Shown: positions 42,283 to 51,452, counted from the stretch's first letter. The stretch: 64,000 nucleotides of DNA from Micromonospora_I sp040659735 (GCF_040659735.1 NZ_JBFANZ010000011.1:79569-143568); one strand, 5' to 3'. A program made the numbers and translations. Notes: generated by a model not told the origin, from the sequence alone.

Positions 42283-42972
42283 GTGGACGTTCTATCCGCG
42301 GCGCGGCCCCCGGGGTTGGGGCGCTATCCCGCAATCCATGAACGGCTATGGAGAATCCATCACGAGCGCCAATGTTGTGTCAATGTTTTCAATGAAGTTA
42401 ACGCGAAAGGGGCTGGTCGTCCCGTCGTCGGCCCGGACGGCACCGGCGACCCCGAGGATGTGCACGGCACCCACGTCGCGGGCATCGCGGCCGCCGCCAC
42501 CGGCAACGGTGTCGGCATCGCCGGAGTGGCCCCCGACGCGAAGATCATGCCGATCAAGGTGTTGGAGAAGGGGAGCGGCAGCTTCGCCGACATCGCCTCG
42601 GGTATCCGGTACTTCGCCGACCAGGGCGCCAAGGTCGTCAACCTCAGCCTCGGCGCGCTCCCCGGTGCGCAGGCGTTGACGCTCACCGGGCTCGTCGCCG
42701 ATGTCACCCAGGCGATCGCGCACGCGAGCTCGAAGGGCGTGGCGGTGATCGCCGCTGCCGGGAACGAGGCCGCTCCGCTCTGCGCCACGCCGGCCTGGGA
42801 GCCGGGGGCGATGTTCCGTGCTGACGTCCACGGCCCGGACGCCGCTCGGCCTCGCGCGCGGGTCTACACGCCCGTGTACGGATGGGGCCTCGTGGACGCG
42901 CAGGCCGCGGTCGCCGCGCCGCGCGGCCAGACCCGCCCCGGCGAGCTGGCCCGTCGGGCGCGCCACGCCTGA
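42283..42972 (+). pseudogene. Decayed subtilisin-like protease
   Basis: From about 42400 the frame is clearly S8-like: DVHGTHVAGIAAAATGNGVGIAGVAPDAKIMPIKVLEKG, KVVNLSLGALPG and AVIAAAGNEAAP, and it ends with GWGLVDAQAAVAAP, the normal domain end. The catalytic Asp segment, the whole stretch with the catalytic Ser (GTSMA) and the signal peptide are missing; the join after AAGNEAAP points to an internal deletion. The AT-rich run just before it (TGTCAATGTTTTCAATG) may mark the break point. Not functional as a protease. Confidence 0.75.
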
Positions 42973-43097
42973 CGGGTCATCCGTCCGCCGGACCTGGCCT
43001 TGCGATACCGTCAGTGCGCCGACGCCGGCATCGACCGGTCAGCGTCCGCCGCGCAGGCGATCGCCGCACGGCACCCGAACAATGCAGGGAGATGCAC

Positions 43098-43334
43098 ATG
43101 CCGGAGCCGAGGCCCGCTCAGGACAACACCGCTGACGACGCCGGCACACCCGCCGAGACGGAGTCCGGGGCCGGGTCGGAGACCGACGAGCCCGCCGTCT
43201 ACGAGAACCGGGCGGCCCGACGCGCGAAGGGCAAGGGCAGCTCGCAGCCTCAGCCCCATGGACAGGGCCAGCGCATCGGTGGTCGGGGTTCGGTCCAGAG
43301 TCCCCGCCAGTACGGCACCCGCCGCAGCGGCTGA
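43098..43334 (+). CDS. Small disordered, charged protein of unknown function
   Basis: 78 residues from the ATG at 43098 (AGGGAG 6 nt upstream). Acidic first half (DDAGTPAETESGAGSETDEPAVY) then a basic half (ENRAARRAKGKG...GQGQRIGGRGSVQSPRQYGTRRSG). No domain; such small proteins are common in Micromonosporaceae (from memory). Codon bias is good. Role unknown. Confidence 0.6.
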   Translation: MPEPRPAQDNTADDAGTPAETESGAGSETDEPAVYENRAARRAKGKGSSQPQPHGQGQRIGGRGSVQSPRQYGTRRSG

Positions 43335-43414
43335 TCCGTTCCGGGTCGGCCCGGGCTGTCCGCCCGCGCCCTCGGCCCGCCCCGTCGGCTCCTGCCGAGG
43401 TGCGTGGTGGAGTG

Positions 43415-44536
43415 TCAGGGCCACCGGACCCGGACGGGCTGCCCGATGAAGCGTCCGTACGGCTGGAGCGCGTCCTCGATCTGCGCCCGGTCCGGGTCGC
43501 CGACGGGGACCAGCGGCCGGACGTCGACCGTGACCTGCGCTCGGCCCGTTGACCGCTTCCACGTCCCGATCACCCGGCCGCCGCGCACGATGGTCGATTG
43601 GAACACCCCGTTGCCGCCCGGGATGATCGCCTGCTTGTGTTCCGCGTCGAGCATGAGCGACCGGTCCTTGAACCCGAGCAGATACTCGTCGAACCCGGGC
43701 AGGGCGCGCAGCTCCTCGGGGCCATCGGCGGGCGGCCCGGCGCGGTCGGCGTCGAGCAGCGCCGAAGCGAGGAGCATCTCGCTCCCCTCGACCCTCACCA
43801 GGGTGAGGTCGTCGCCGGCGCCGGCGATGCCCCGCTTGGCGTCCGCGGCGGTGAGCCCCGTCCAGCCGGCGAAGTCCTGCCGGGTGGTGGGGCCGTGGCT
43901 ACGGAAGTAGCGCACGGCGATCGCCGCGAGCGCCTCGTCGCGCTCCGGCCGGCGCGGGTCGGGCGCCCACTCGTCGAGCAGGACGAAGGTCTGTTCGTTG
44001 TCGACGTGCGGGGCGATGCAGATGACGCCGAGCTGGCTGGCGTACCAGAGCAGGTGGTAGCCGCGTTGCCCGGTGCAGTCGATGCCGGCGACGGTCAGCT
44101 CCGCGAGGCACTGCGCCCGGGTGAGACGTCCACCTCCCGCGAGCGCGGCGGCGAGCACGTCGACGGCGCGACGCGCGACCTGCTCGGTCAGGCCCAGCGA
44201 CGTCCGCCGTTTCTCGACCCCGACCAGGGCGCGGGCACCCATGACCTCGAGCATCCAGTACGCGTCACGCGGCGGGACGAGGTGCACCGTGCCGCGCATC
44301 GGCCAGGTCCGTAGGGCCTCGCGGCGCTCCAGCGCGGCGTGCACGTCCACCGCCGTGAAGCCGGGGAGGCGAGCGCCGAGCGACCACATCGCGCTGGCCA
44401 GGTCCTGCGCCTGCATGGCGCCGAACCACTCCACGACCCCCGCCACGTCGGTCGGGTGCTCCGCTCCACCGTGCCCGGGCCGGAGCAGCAGGCTCGTCAT
44501 CCGCAGCGCCAGCGCGTCGGCCGCGGTCAGCTCCAC
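43415..44536 (-). CDS. AlkZ-family winged-helix DNA glycosylase (HTH_42)
   Basis: 373 residues from the GTG at 44536 (GAGGGGAA upstream). Three tandem winged helices of the YcaQ/AlkZ family: LALRMTSLLLRPGHGGAEHPTDVAGVVEWFGAMQAQDLASAMWSL, with the catalytic QxQ (QAQ) near residue 43, the RGTVHLVPPRDAYWML segment and the C-terminal GFDEYLLGFKDRS...FQSTIVRGGRVIGTWKR barrel. QxQ, rather than QxD, places it in the AlkZ branch that excises bulky alkyl or crosslinked purines, often self-resistance to genotoxic natural products. Stand-alone gene; no toxin cluster is visible nearby. Confidence 0.9.
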   Translation of the reverse strand: MELTAADALALRMTSLLLRPGHGGAEHPTDVAGVVEWFGAMQAQDLASAMWSLGARLPGFTAVDVHAALERREALRTWPMRGTVHLVPPRDAYWMLEVMGARALVGVEKRRTSLGLTEQVARRAVDVLAAALAGGGRLTRAQCLAELTVAGIDCTGQRGYHLLWYASQLGVICIAPHVDNEQTFVLLDEWAPDPRRPERDEALAAIAVRYFRSHGPTTRQDFAGWTGLTAADAKRGIAGAGDDLTLVRVEGSEMLLASALLDADRAGPPADGPEELRALPGFDEYLLGFKDRSLMLDAEHKQAIIPGGNGVFQSTIVRGGRVIGTWKRSTGRAQVTVDVRPLVPVGDPDRAQIEDALQPYGRFIGQPVRVRWP

Positions 44537-44624
44537 GGCCGGTTCCCCTCGTGAGTGCACACGCCACCGTACCTGCGGCGGGTGCCCGTGGGCGGTTCAG
44601 CGCGCCGCGACGGCGGTCGGCGGG

Positions 44625-45617
44625 CTACACGCGCGGAATCACCGCGTCGCCGTACGCGGCCAGGGTCTTCTTCTTGTCGTCGTGCATGAGGTAGAGCGCG
44701 AAGTTCGTCACCCCGATCTCGGTGAGCTCCTGCAGCCGGTCCAGGTGCGCCGACTCGGATCCGAGCAGGCAGAACCGGTCGACGATCTCGTCCGGCACGA
44801 AGTCGGTGGACGGGTTGCCGGCGCGACCGTGGTGCGCGTAGTCGTAGCCCTCCCGGCCCTTGATGTAGTCGGTCAGCGCCTTCGGCACAACCCCGGAGTC
44901 GCCGTAACGGGCGACCAGATCCGCCACGTGGTTGCCGACCATGCCGCCGAACCAGCGAAGTTGATCGCGTTGGTGTGCGAGGTCGGCGCCCACGTAGGCG
45001 GGGGCCGCCACGCACATGGTGATCGAGTCCGGATCACGTCCCGCCGAGGTGGCCGCGTCGCGGACGGAGCCGATCGTCCAGCGCGCGATGTCCGGGTCGG
45101 CGGTCTGCAGAATGAACCCGTCGGCCTGCTCGCCGACGAGCCGCAGCGCCTTCGGCCCGTACGCGGCCATCCAGATCTCCAGCTTGCCGTCGCGTACCCA
45201 CGGGATGCGCACCGGCGTGCCGTGGTGCTCGACCTCGTGGCCCTCGGCCAGTTCCTTGATCACGCGCATGGCCTTCTTCAGCGTCGTCAGGCTCGCCGGT
45301 GGCTGGCCGATGACGCGGCGGGCGGAGTCGCCGCGGCCGATCCCGCAGACCGTGCGGTTGCCGAACATGTCGTTGAGGGTGGCGAAGAGCGACGCGGTGA
45401 CCGACCAGTCGCGGGTGCTCGGGTTGGTCACCATCGGCCCGACGATCAGGTCCCTGGTCGCGGCGAGGACCTGCGAGTAGATGACGAACGGCTCCTGCCA
45501 CAGCACACAGGAGTCGAACGTCCATCCGTAGCGGAACCCGCTCTCCTCGGCCGCGGTGAGGCCGGCGACGACGTCACGGGCGGGCGGGTCGGTCTGCAGT
45601 ACGACACCGAAGTCCAC
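44625..45617 (-). CDS. LLM-class flavin/F420-dependent oxidoreductase of a pyrimidine-degradation operon
   Basis: 330 residues, a bacterial-luciferase TIM barrel: MDFGVVLQTDPPARDVVAGLTAAEESGFRYGWTFDSCVLW, VGPMVTNPSTRDW, RTVCGIGRGDSARRVIG, IWMAAYGPKALRLVGEQADGFILQ. It matches the family (TIGR03842-like, from memory) that accompanies dihydropyrimidinases in actinobacteria and proteobacteria. It starts 12 bp downstream of the dihydropyrimidinase gene (last gene of the operon). Either FMN or F420 could be the cofactor; the reaction is unproven. The operon lacks a dihydropyrimidine dehydrogenase, so a role in the reductive step is worth testing. Confidence 0.88.
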   Translation of the reverse strand: MDFGVVLQTDPPARDVVAGLTAAEESGFRYGWTFDSCVLWQEPFVIYSQVLAATRDLIVGPMVTNPSTRDWSVTASLFATLNDMFGNRTVCGIGRGDSARRVIGQPPASLTTLKKAMRVIKELAEGHEVEHHGTPVRIPWVRDGKLEIWMAAYGPKALRLVGEQADGFILQTADPDIARWTIGSVRDAATSAGRDPDSITMCVAAPAYVGADLAHQRDQLRWFGGMVGNHVADLVARYGDSGVVPKALTDYIKGREGYDYAHHGRAGNPSTDFVPDEIVDRFCLLGSESAHLDRLQELTEIGVTNFALYLMHDDKKKTLAAYGDAVIPRV

Positions 45618-45629
45618 GGCTCCTCCTTG

Positions 45630-47033
45630 TCAGACCAGGTATTGACTGAGGTCGCGTTTCAGGAATCTGCCGTGCCCGGCCGCGCCGTGGAAGGCGTTGT
45701 CGTCGACCACGATCCGACCGCGGGACAGCACGGTGGCCACCGTGCCGGTCAACTCCATCCCCTCGTACGCGGAATAGTCCACGTTCATGTGGTGGCTGCT
45801 GGCCGAGATGGTCTGCCGCGCGGTCGGGTCGTACACCGTGATGTCGGCGTCCGCGCCGGGAGCGATCACGCCCTTGCGGGGATAGAGGCCGAACATCCTC
45901 GCGGGCGTGGTGGAGCTGATCTCGACCCAGCGCGAGAGGGTGATCTCGCCCCGCACCACGCCCTGGTACAGCAGGTCCATCCGGTGCTCCACGCCCGGCA
46001 TCCCGTTCGGGATCTTCGAGAAGTCCCCCCGGCCGAGCTCCTTCTGGTCCTTGAAGCAGAACGGGCAGTGGTCGGTCGAGACCAGCGACAGGTCGTTGGT
46101 GCGCAGGCCCCGCCACAGCTCCGCCTGGTGCTCCCGGGGCCGCAACGGGGGAGAGGCGACGTACTTCGCGCCCTCGAAGTCGGGCTTCGCCAGATCCTCC
46201 AACGACAGGAAGAGGTATTGCGGGCAGGTCTCGGCGAACACGTTCTGCCCGGTGTCCCGGGCCCGCGTCACCGCGTCCAGCGCGTGCGCGGCGGAGAGGT
46301 GCACGATGTAGAGCGGCGCGCCGGTGACCTTGGCCAGGGTGATCGCCCGCGAGGTCGCCTCACCCTCCAACTCGGGTGGCCTGGTGAGCCCGTGCTGCAC
46401 CGGGTCGGTGCGCTCGGCGGCGAGCGCCTGCGCGACGAGTTGGTCGATGGCGATGCCGTTCTCGGCGTGCATCATGATCATCGATCCGGTCTCCCGCGCC
46501 TTCTGCATCGCCCGCAGGATCTCCCCGTCGGTCGCGTAGAAGACCCCCGGGTACGCCATGAACATCTTGAACGTGTTGACGCCCGCGTCGATGCAGGACT
46601 CCATCTCCTTGAGCGACGTGTCGTTGACGTCCGACACGATCATGTGGAACCCGTAGTCGATCGCGCAGTTGCCGTCCGCCTTGCTGTGCCACGTGTCCAG
46701 GGCCGACAGCAGCGAGTTTTCCTTGGCCTGCACGGCGAAGTCGATGATCGTGGTGGTGCCGCCCCAGGCCGCCGCGATCGTTCCGGTGGAGAACGTGTCC
46801 GCGGAGAAGGTGCCGCCGAACGGCATCTCCATGTGGGTGTGGCCGTCGATGCCACCCGGCACCACGTACTTCCCGGCGGCGTCGATCACGCGCTCCGCGC
46901 CCGATACCCACTGCTGGGCCAGGCCCGAGTCGGGTGCGGCGAGCGCGGCGATCCGCTCGCCCTCGACCAGCACGTCCGCCGGGTACGCCCCGGTGGCGTT
47001 GACGACCGTTCCGTTGCGGATGACGATGCTCAC
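45630..47033 (-). CDS. hydA: Dihydropyrimidinase / D-hydantoinase
   Basis: 467 residues from the GTG at 47033, overlapping the beta-ureidopropionase stop (GTGA). Metal-dependent amidohydrolase: GGIDGHTHMEMP (His65, His67), the carboxylated Lys156 in NTFKMFMAYPG, His in MMHAENG, His in IVHLSAAHAL, Asp in STDHCPF. Opens dihydrouracil/dihydrothymine or 5-substituted hydantoins to N-carbamoyl amino acids in the cytosol; the neighbouring gene removes the carbamoyl group. Confidence 0.94.
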   Translation of the reverse strand: MSIVIRNGTVVNATGAYPADVLVEGERIAALAAPDSGLAQQWVSGAERVIDAAGKYVVPGGIDGHTHMEMPFGGTFSADTFSTGTIAAAWGGTTTIIDFAVQAKENSLLSALDTWHSKADGNCAIDYGFHMIVSDVNDTSLKEMESCIDAGVNTFKMFMAYPGVFYATDGEILRAMQKARETGSMIMMHAENGIAIDQLVAQALAAERTDPVQHGLTRPPELEGEATSRAITLAKVTGAPLYIVHLSAAHALDAVTRARDTGQNVFAETCPQYLFLSLEDLAKPDFEGAKYVASPPLRPREHQAELWRGLRTNDLSLVSTDHCPFCFKDQKELGRGDFSKIPNGMPGVEHRMDLLYQGVVRGEITLSRWVEISSTTPARMFGLYPRKGVIAPGADADITVYDPTARQTISASSHHMNVDYSAYEGMELTGTVATVLSRGRIVVDDNAFHGAAGHGRFLKRDLSQYLV

Positions 47034-47872
47034 GGCTGCACCAGCGATCCGTAGGTGTCCGGCCGACGGTCGCGGTAGAACGCCCACAGGTTGCGGACCT
47101 CGGCCAGCGCGTCCATGTCGAGATCGCGGACGACGACCTCCTCCTCGGTGTCCGACGCCGCATCGCCGACCAACTGCCCGCGCGGGTCGACGAAGTAGGA
47201 CTGGCCGTAGAAGTCGTTCTCGCCCAACGGTTCCACGCCGACCCGGTTGATCGCGCCGACGTAGTACTCGTTGGCGACCGCGGCGGCCGGCTGCTCCAGG
47301 CGCCACAGGTAATGCGACAGGCTGCGGCTCGTGGCGGACGGGTTGAACACGATCCCTGCCCCGGCCAGCCCGAGTTCGCGCCAGCCCTCCGGGAAGTGCC
47401 GCTCGTAGCAGATGTAGACGCCGATGCGGCCGACCGCGGTGTCGAAGACCGGGTAGCCGAGGTTTCCCGGCTTGAAGTAGAACTTCTCCCAGAACCCCTT
47501 CACCTGCGGGATGTGGTTCTTGCGGTACTTGCCGAGGTAGCTGCCGTCGGCGTCGATGACCGCGGCGGTGTTGAAGTAGACGCCCGGTTGCTCCTGCTCG
47601 TACATCGGCACGATCAGGACCACGCCGTGCTGCTCGGCGACCTCGCGCATCAGCGCCGTCGTCGGTCCGTCCGGAATCCCTTCCGTGTACGAGTAGTAGT
47701 CCGCGTCCTGCACCTGGCAGAAGTACGGGCCGTAGAACAACTCCTGCAGGCACACCACCTGGGCTCCCTGTGACGCGGCGCCGCGGATGGCCTCGACCGC
47801 GTTGGCGATCATGGAATCCTTGTCGCCGGTCCACTTCTGCTGCACCAGGCCGGCTCGGATGATGGTGCTCAT
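47030..47872 (-). CDS. Beta-ureidopropionase / N-carbamoyl amino acid amidohydrolase
   Basis: 280 residues, nitrilase superfamily. Catalytic Glu44 (CLQELF), Lys118 (YRKNHIP) and Cys155 (YICYERHFPEG). The motifs FYGPYFCQ, GFWEKFYFKPGN and NRVG are those of beta-ureidopropionases and D-carbamoylases. Start ATG 47872 (GGGGGAGAA upstream), overlapping the transporter stop (ATGA). Converts N-carbamoyl-beta-alanine (or the aminoisobutyrate analogue) to beta-alanine, CO2 and ammonia. No beta-alanine aminotransferase follows in this window. Confidence 0.93.
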   Translation of the reverse strand: MSTIIRAGLVQQKWTGDKDSMIANAVEAIRGAASQGAQVVCLQELFYGPYFCQVQDADYYSYTEGIPDGPTTALMREVAEQHGVVLIVPMYEQEQPGVYFNTAAVIDADGSYLGKYRKNHIPQVKGFWEKFYFKPGNLGYPVFDTAVGRIGVYICYERHFPEGWRELGLAGAGIVFNPSATSRSLSHYLWRLEQPAAAVANEYYVGAINRVGVEPLGENDFYGQSYFVDPRGQLVGDAASDTEEEVVVRDLDMDALAEVRNLWAFYRDRRPDTYGSLVQP

Positions 47873-49428
47873 CGGTTCTCCCCCTCGGGTCGGGCGGTAC
47901 GCGGTAGCGACAGCGCCAGGTAGACGAGGAACGCGCCGACCAGACCGGCCACCCAGCTGTAGTCGTAGAGCGGCTTGAGGAACGGGATGAGTCCGTCGGA
48001 GGGGAACGGTCCCCTGCCCGGCGCGGAGTAGCCGCCACCGACCGCGAGCACCGCGCCGACGACGGTGGCGATGACGGCCGCCCAGTTCCAGCCGCCGGAG
48101 GACCAGTACCTGCCGTCGGGGCGGTAGAGGGCCGGCAACTGGATGCTGGTGCGGTCGCGGACCCAGTAGCCCGCGATGAGTACGCCGGCGACGGCGCCGA
48201 GCAGGCCGCCGTAGAACCCGAGCCAGACGAAGATGTAGATGTCGGGGTCCTGCACCAGTCGCCACGGCTGGATGAGGATGCCGAGCACACCGGTGATCAG
48301 GCCGCCGGTGCGGAAGCTGACCAGCCGGGGCAGCGCGTTGGAGAAGTCGTAGGACGGGCTGACGGTGTTCGCCGCGACGTTCACCGACAGGGTTGCCACC
48401 ACGACCGTGAAGAGGCCGAGGGCGACAACGACCGGGTTGTCGAACTTGGCCGCCAGCTGGATGGGATCCCAGATCGCCTCGCCGTAGATCACGGCCGTAC
48501 CGGAGGTGATCAGGATGGAGAGGACGGCGAAGAAGGACATCGTGGTGGGTAGGCCGAGGACCTGGCCGTACGCCTGCTGTCGCTGGCTGCCGCCGAAGCG
48601 GGTGAAGTCCGGCATGTTCAGCGAGAGGGTCGCCCAGAATGCGATCATCGCCATCAGCGACGGCGCGAACACCTTCCAGAACTCGACCCCCCAGCCCAGC
48701 TTGGACGGCTGCGACAGGATCGGGCCGAGCCCACCCGCGTTCACCATCACCCAGATCAGCAGGGCCACCGCGACCACGATGACGAACGGCGCCGCCCAGT
48801 TCTCGAACCGCCGCAGCGTGTCCATGCCGCGCCAGATGATCGCCATCTCGATCACCCAGAAGAGGAAGAACGAGGCCCACAGCGTCCACGGGTAGTCCAT
48901 GACCGTCGGCGCGGTGAGCCACCAGGACCCCAGGAGCTTGCCGGTGATGGCGTAGATCGCCTCGCCGCCGATCCAGGTCTGGATGCCGAACCATCCGCAG
49001 GCGATGAACGCGCGCAGCAGCGCCGCGAGGTTGGCGCCGCGCACTCCGTAGAACGCGCGGGCGAAGACGGGGAAGGGGATGCCGTACTTCGTGCCCGCGT
49101 GGCTGTTCAACAACATCGGGACGAGGACGAGCAGATTGCCCAGTGTGATCGTGAGCAACGCCTGTACCCAGTTCATCCCGATCTGGATGAGCCCGGCGGC
49201 GAGGAGATAGCTGGGAATGTTGTGCGCCATGCCGATCCACAGCGCCGCGAAGTTGTACGTGGTCCAGGTGCGCTTCTCGATCGGCACGGGGGCGAGCTCG
49301 TCGTTGAAGTACGGGCTGTCGGCGATCGTGGAGAAGTCGCGTAGTTCGACCCGGCCATCCGGATGGGTGATCTGCGTGCCCGGTGGGACCGCGGTGGCTT
49401 CGGTGGGGGGCAGGGGTTCAACGGCCAT
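47869..49428 (-). CDS. NCS1 family transporter (uracil/hydantoin/allantoin type)
   Basis: 519 residues, twelve membrane spans. NCS1 landmarks: YNFAALWIGMAHNIPSYLLAAGLI in TM1, HAGTKYGIPFPVFARAFYGVRGAN, CGWFGIQTWIGGEAI in TM3, LSLNMPDFTRFG in TM6-7. Closest in style to Mhp1/PucI-type hydantoin, allantoin or uracil symporters using Na+ or H+. First gene of the operon; a 24-bp imperfect palindrome (49600-49623) lies upstream and PucR is the next gene on the same strand. Confidence 0.94.
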   Translation of the reverse strand: MAVEPLPPTEATAVPPGTQITHPDGRVELRDFSTIADSPYFNDELAPVPIEKRTWTTYNFAALWIGMAHNIPSYLLAAGLIQIGMNWVQALLTITLGNLLVLVPMLLNSHAGTKYGIPFPVFARAFYGVRGANLAALLRAFIACGWFGIQTWIGGEAIYAITGKLLGSWWLTAPTVMDYPWTLWASFFLFWVIEMAIIWRGMDTLRRFENWAAPFVIVVAVALLIWVMVNAGGLGPILSQPSKLGWGVEFWKVFAPSLMAMIAFWATLSLNMPDFTRFGGSQRQQAYGQVLGLPTTMSFFAVLSILITSGTAVIYGEAIWDPIQLAAKFDNPVVVALGLFTVVVATLSVNVAANTVSPSYDFSNALPRLVSFRTGGLITGVLGILIQPWRLVQDPDIYIFVWLGFYGGLLGAVAGVLIAGYWVRDRTSIQLPALYRPDGRYWSSGGWNWAAVIATVVGAVLAVGGGYSAPGRGPFPSDGLIPFLKPLYDYSWVAGLVGAFLVYLALSLPRTARPEGENR

Positions 49429-49599
49429 CGGTCACATCCCTGTCACGCTGCCGCAATAGCGGTCGAACAACCGGCTCGCGCGCTGCGGGTGGGGGCGGTT
49501 CGACTGGACGTCCATCTCGGAATCCTGGGTGTCGCCGGGTCCTGACGGCAGTGGCAAAGTGCCCACGCTTGAGCTGCCCGGCGTGCACTATGTGCGCGG

Positions 49600-49623
49600 C
49601 ATTGACGAGCCGACCTGTCAATG
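49600..49623. promoter_or_regulatory. Inverted repeat upstream of the pyrimidine operon (candidate PucR site)
   Basis: CATTGAC-N10-GTCAATG, perfect 7-bp arms, in the 239-bp gap between PucR and the NCS1 gene. The arm includes a TTGACA hexamer on the minus strand that could also serve as a -35 element. Confidence 0.45.
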
Positions 49624-49667
49624 ACGGGGGCGGACGGACTCGCGCCCCTATCGCCGGATGGCGGCCG

Positions 49668-51272
49668 TCAGCCCTCGTCGAGTTCGCGCACAAGGAGCGC
49701 GACGTAGAGCGAGAGGACCGACTCCGGGTCCTCGAGTGACACCCCGAGCACCTGGGCGATCCGCGACAGCTGCTGGTAGTACGCCGTGCGCGACAGGTGC
49801 GCCGCGGCGGCCGCCGCCGACTTGTTCCCGCCCTGCTCGCAGAAGCAGCGCAGCAGCTCCATGAGCCGGCTGCCCTGGCTGGCGTCGCGCGTCAGCAGCG
49901 GTCCCAGCTCACGGTGCGCGAATGCCCGTACCCGCTCGTCCTCGCGCAGCAGGTGCAGCAGACCGCGCAGTCGCACGTCATCCAGGCGGTGGTAGAGCTG
50001 GGTGCCGGGGGAACGCAGAGCCGCGCCCGCCACGTGCGCGGCCTCGCCCAGACTGCGCCGCACCTCCGACGCGTGTGACACCGTCGTGCCGACCGCCACC
50101 ACGACCGGACCGGCGGCGGAGTGGTGCACCTCCCTGGCCAACCGACGCACGACCGCGTCGACCGCCGCCTGGGCCGGCACCGACAACAACGCGCGCACGC
50201 TCGTGTCGTCCACCACGCCCACCAGCGCCGGCACGGTCACCCGCCGCGCGGCCAACGCGGTGGCCTCCGCGAGATCCCGCAGCACCTCCTGCGTGGCCAG
50301 CGCCGGGGCACGCGGGGTCATGCTTCCCGGCCGGATCGCCACCCCGATCAGTTGCCGGCGCTCCAGCGCGACGCCCAACGCCGCCGCGCGCGCGGGCAGA
50401 TCGGGAGGGGGCAACGCCTGACCGAGCAGCTGCGCGAGCAACATGCGGTGCGTCTGCCGCTCCAGACTATCCCGATCACGCGCCACCAGCCGGTGCACCG
50501 CCAGCGCAGACGCCGCCCGCTCCGCGACCACCACGTGCCGGTGCGGGGGAGGACCGGGCGAGAGCAGGACCAGCCGCCCCCAATCGGCGCCCTGCGCGCC
50601 GACCGCGGTGATCAGCCAGCCCGATTCCTCGTCGTAGGCGGTCCGTTCGGAGACCGCCACGGACCGGGATCGCTGGCCCCAGTCGGTCAGCAACTCGATC
50701 GGATCCTGCCCGGCCGCGTCGTACGCGAGCACGTCCTGCCCCAGCGTCTCCAGGACGACCGGTAGCCCGGATATCCTGGCCACCTCGCGCAGCACCTCGG
50801 CCGGCCCCGCCCCGGCCACGGTGAGTGCGGTGAAGGTCTCGTGCACCTGCTCGGCCGCCCGCAACTCGGCGAGCTGCGCGTCGACGATCAACGCCACGAC
50901 CGCCTCCGTGACCGACACGAACCGCGTCTCCCGGCCCAGCGTGATCAGTGGCAGCCGGTGTCGCTCCGCGGCCGCCACGAGCGCGTCCGGCACGTGGTCG
51001 CTCCAGCGCCGCACCAGCTCGACCACCAGTCCCGCCGCGCCGACCGCGGCCAGGTCGTCCACGTACGTCGTGAGCGCCGTTTCCTCGTCCGGCAGCGCGA
51101 TGCCGGTGGTCAGCACGAGCTCGCCGCCGCGCAGCAGGTGGGCGATGTCGGCGACCTCCGCCACATGGACCCAGCGGACCGGGCCGTGCATGCCGGCCGA
51201 TCCGGCGACGACGCGTGGTCTGCCGCGCCGCATCACCGGCAGCGCTACGGCTTCCGCGACCGTGGGGTACAT
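49668..51272 (-). CDS. PucR family transcriptional regulator
   Basis: 534 residues from the ATG at 51272 (GGGGAGG upstream). N-terminal PucR-type purine catabolism domain (YPTVAEAVALPVMRRGRPRVVAGSAGMHGPVRWVHVAEVADIAHLLRGGELVLTTG), a middle GGDEF-like domain, and the C-terminal PucR HTH (LMELLRCFCEQGGNKSAAAAAAHLSRTAYYQQLSRIAQVLGVSLEDPESVLSLYVALL). Controls the adjacent operon, probably as an activator responding to a pyrimidine, purine or hydantoin intermediate. The leader holds a short GTTG-CAAA-CAAC repeat just upstream of the gene. Confidence 0.95.
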   Translation of the reverse strand: MYPTVAEAVALPVMRRGRPRVVAGSAGMHGPVRWVHVAEVADIAHLLRGGELVLTTGIALPDEETALTTYVDDLAAVGAAGLVVELVRRWSDHVPDALVAAAERHRLPLITLGRETRFVSVTEAVVALIVDAQLAELRAAEQVHETFTALTVAGAGPAEVLREVARISGLPVVLETLGQDVLAYDAAGQDPIELLTDWGQRSRSVAVSERTAYDEESGWLITAVGAQGADWGRLVLLSPGPPPHRHVVVAERAASALAVHRLVARDRDSLERQTHRMLLAQLLGQALPPPDLPARAAALGVALERRQLIGVAIRPGSMTPRAPALATQEVLRDLAEATALAARRVTVPALVGVVDDTSVRALLSVPAQAAVDAVVRRLAREVHHSAAGPVVVAVGTTVSHASEVRRSLGEAAHVAGAALRSPGTQLYHRLDDVRLRGLLHLLREDERVRAFAHRELGPLLTRDASQGSRLMELLRCFCEQGGNKSAAAAAAHLSRTAYYQQLSRIAQVLGVSLEDPESVLSLYVALLVRELDEG

Positions 51273-51452
51273 CGCGCCTCCCCTGCGACGGTTGCAAACA
51301 ACGTAATGCCATCGGTGACGCCCGGTACAGGTCGCCCGTCGCGGCCAAACACCGCCCGCGACGCCCGGCTCAGGCGCCGGTAACCCCTCGCCCACCAGCC
51401 GCGCCGCGCCGTTGCGACCACGACCGGCCCGTGGCCCCGCGCTGAGCTTGCG

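Noticed and set aside
44073..47054. Very long plus-strand open frame (about 990 codons) across the glycosylase, LLM and hydantoinase genes
   Set aside because: Mirror image of minus-strand genes with well-conserved motifs; its translation is low-complexity (Arg/Val/Gly/His-rich) with no domains.
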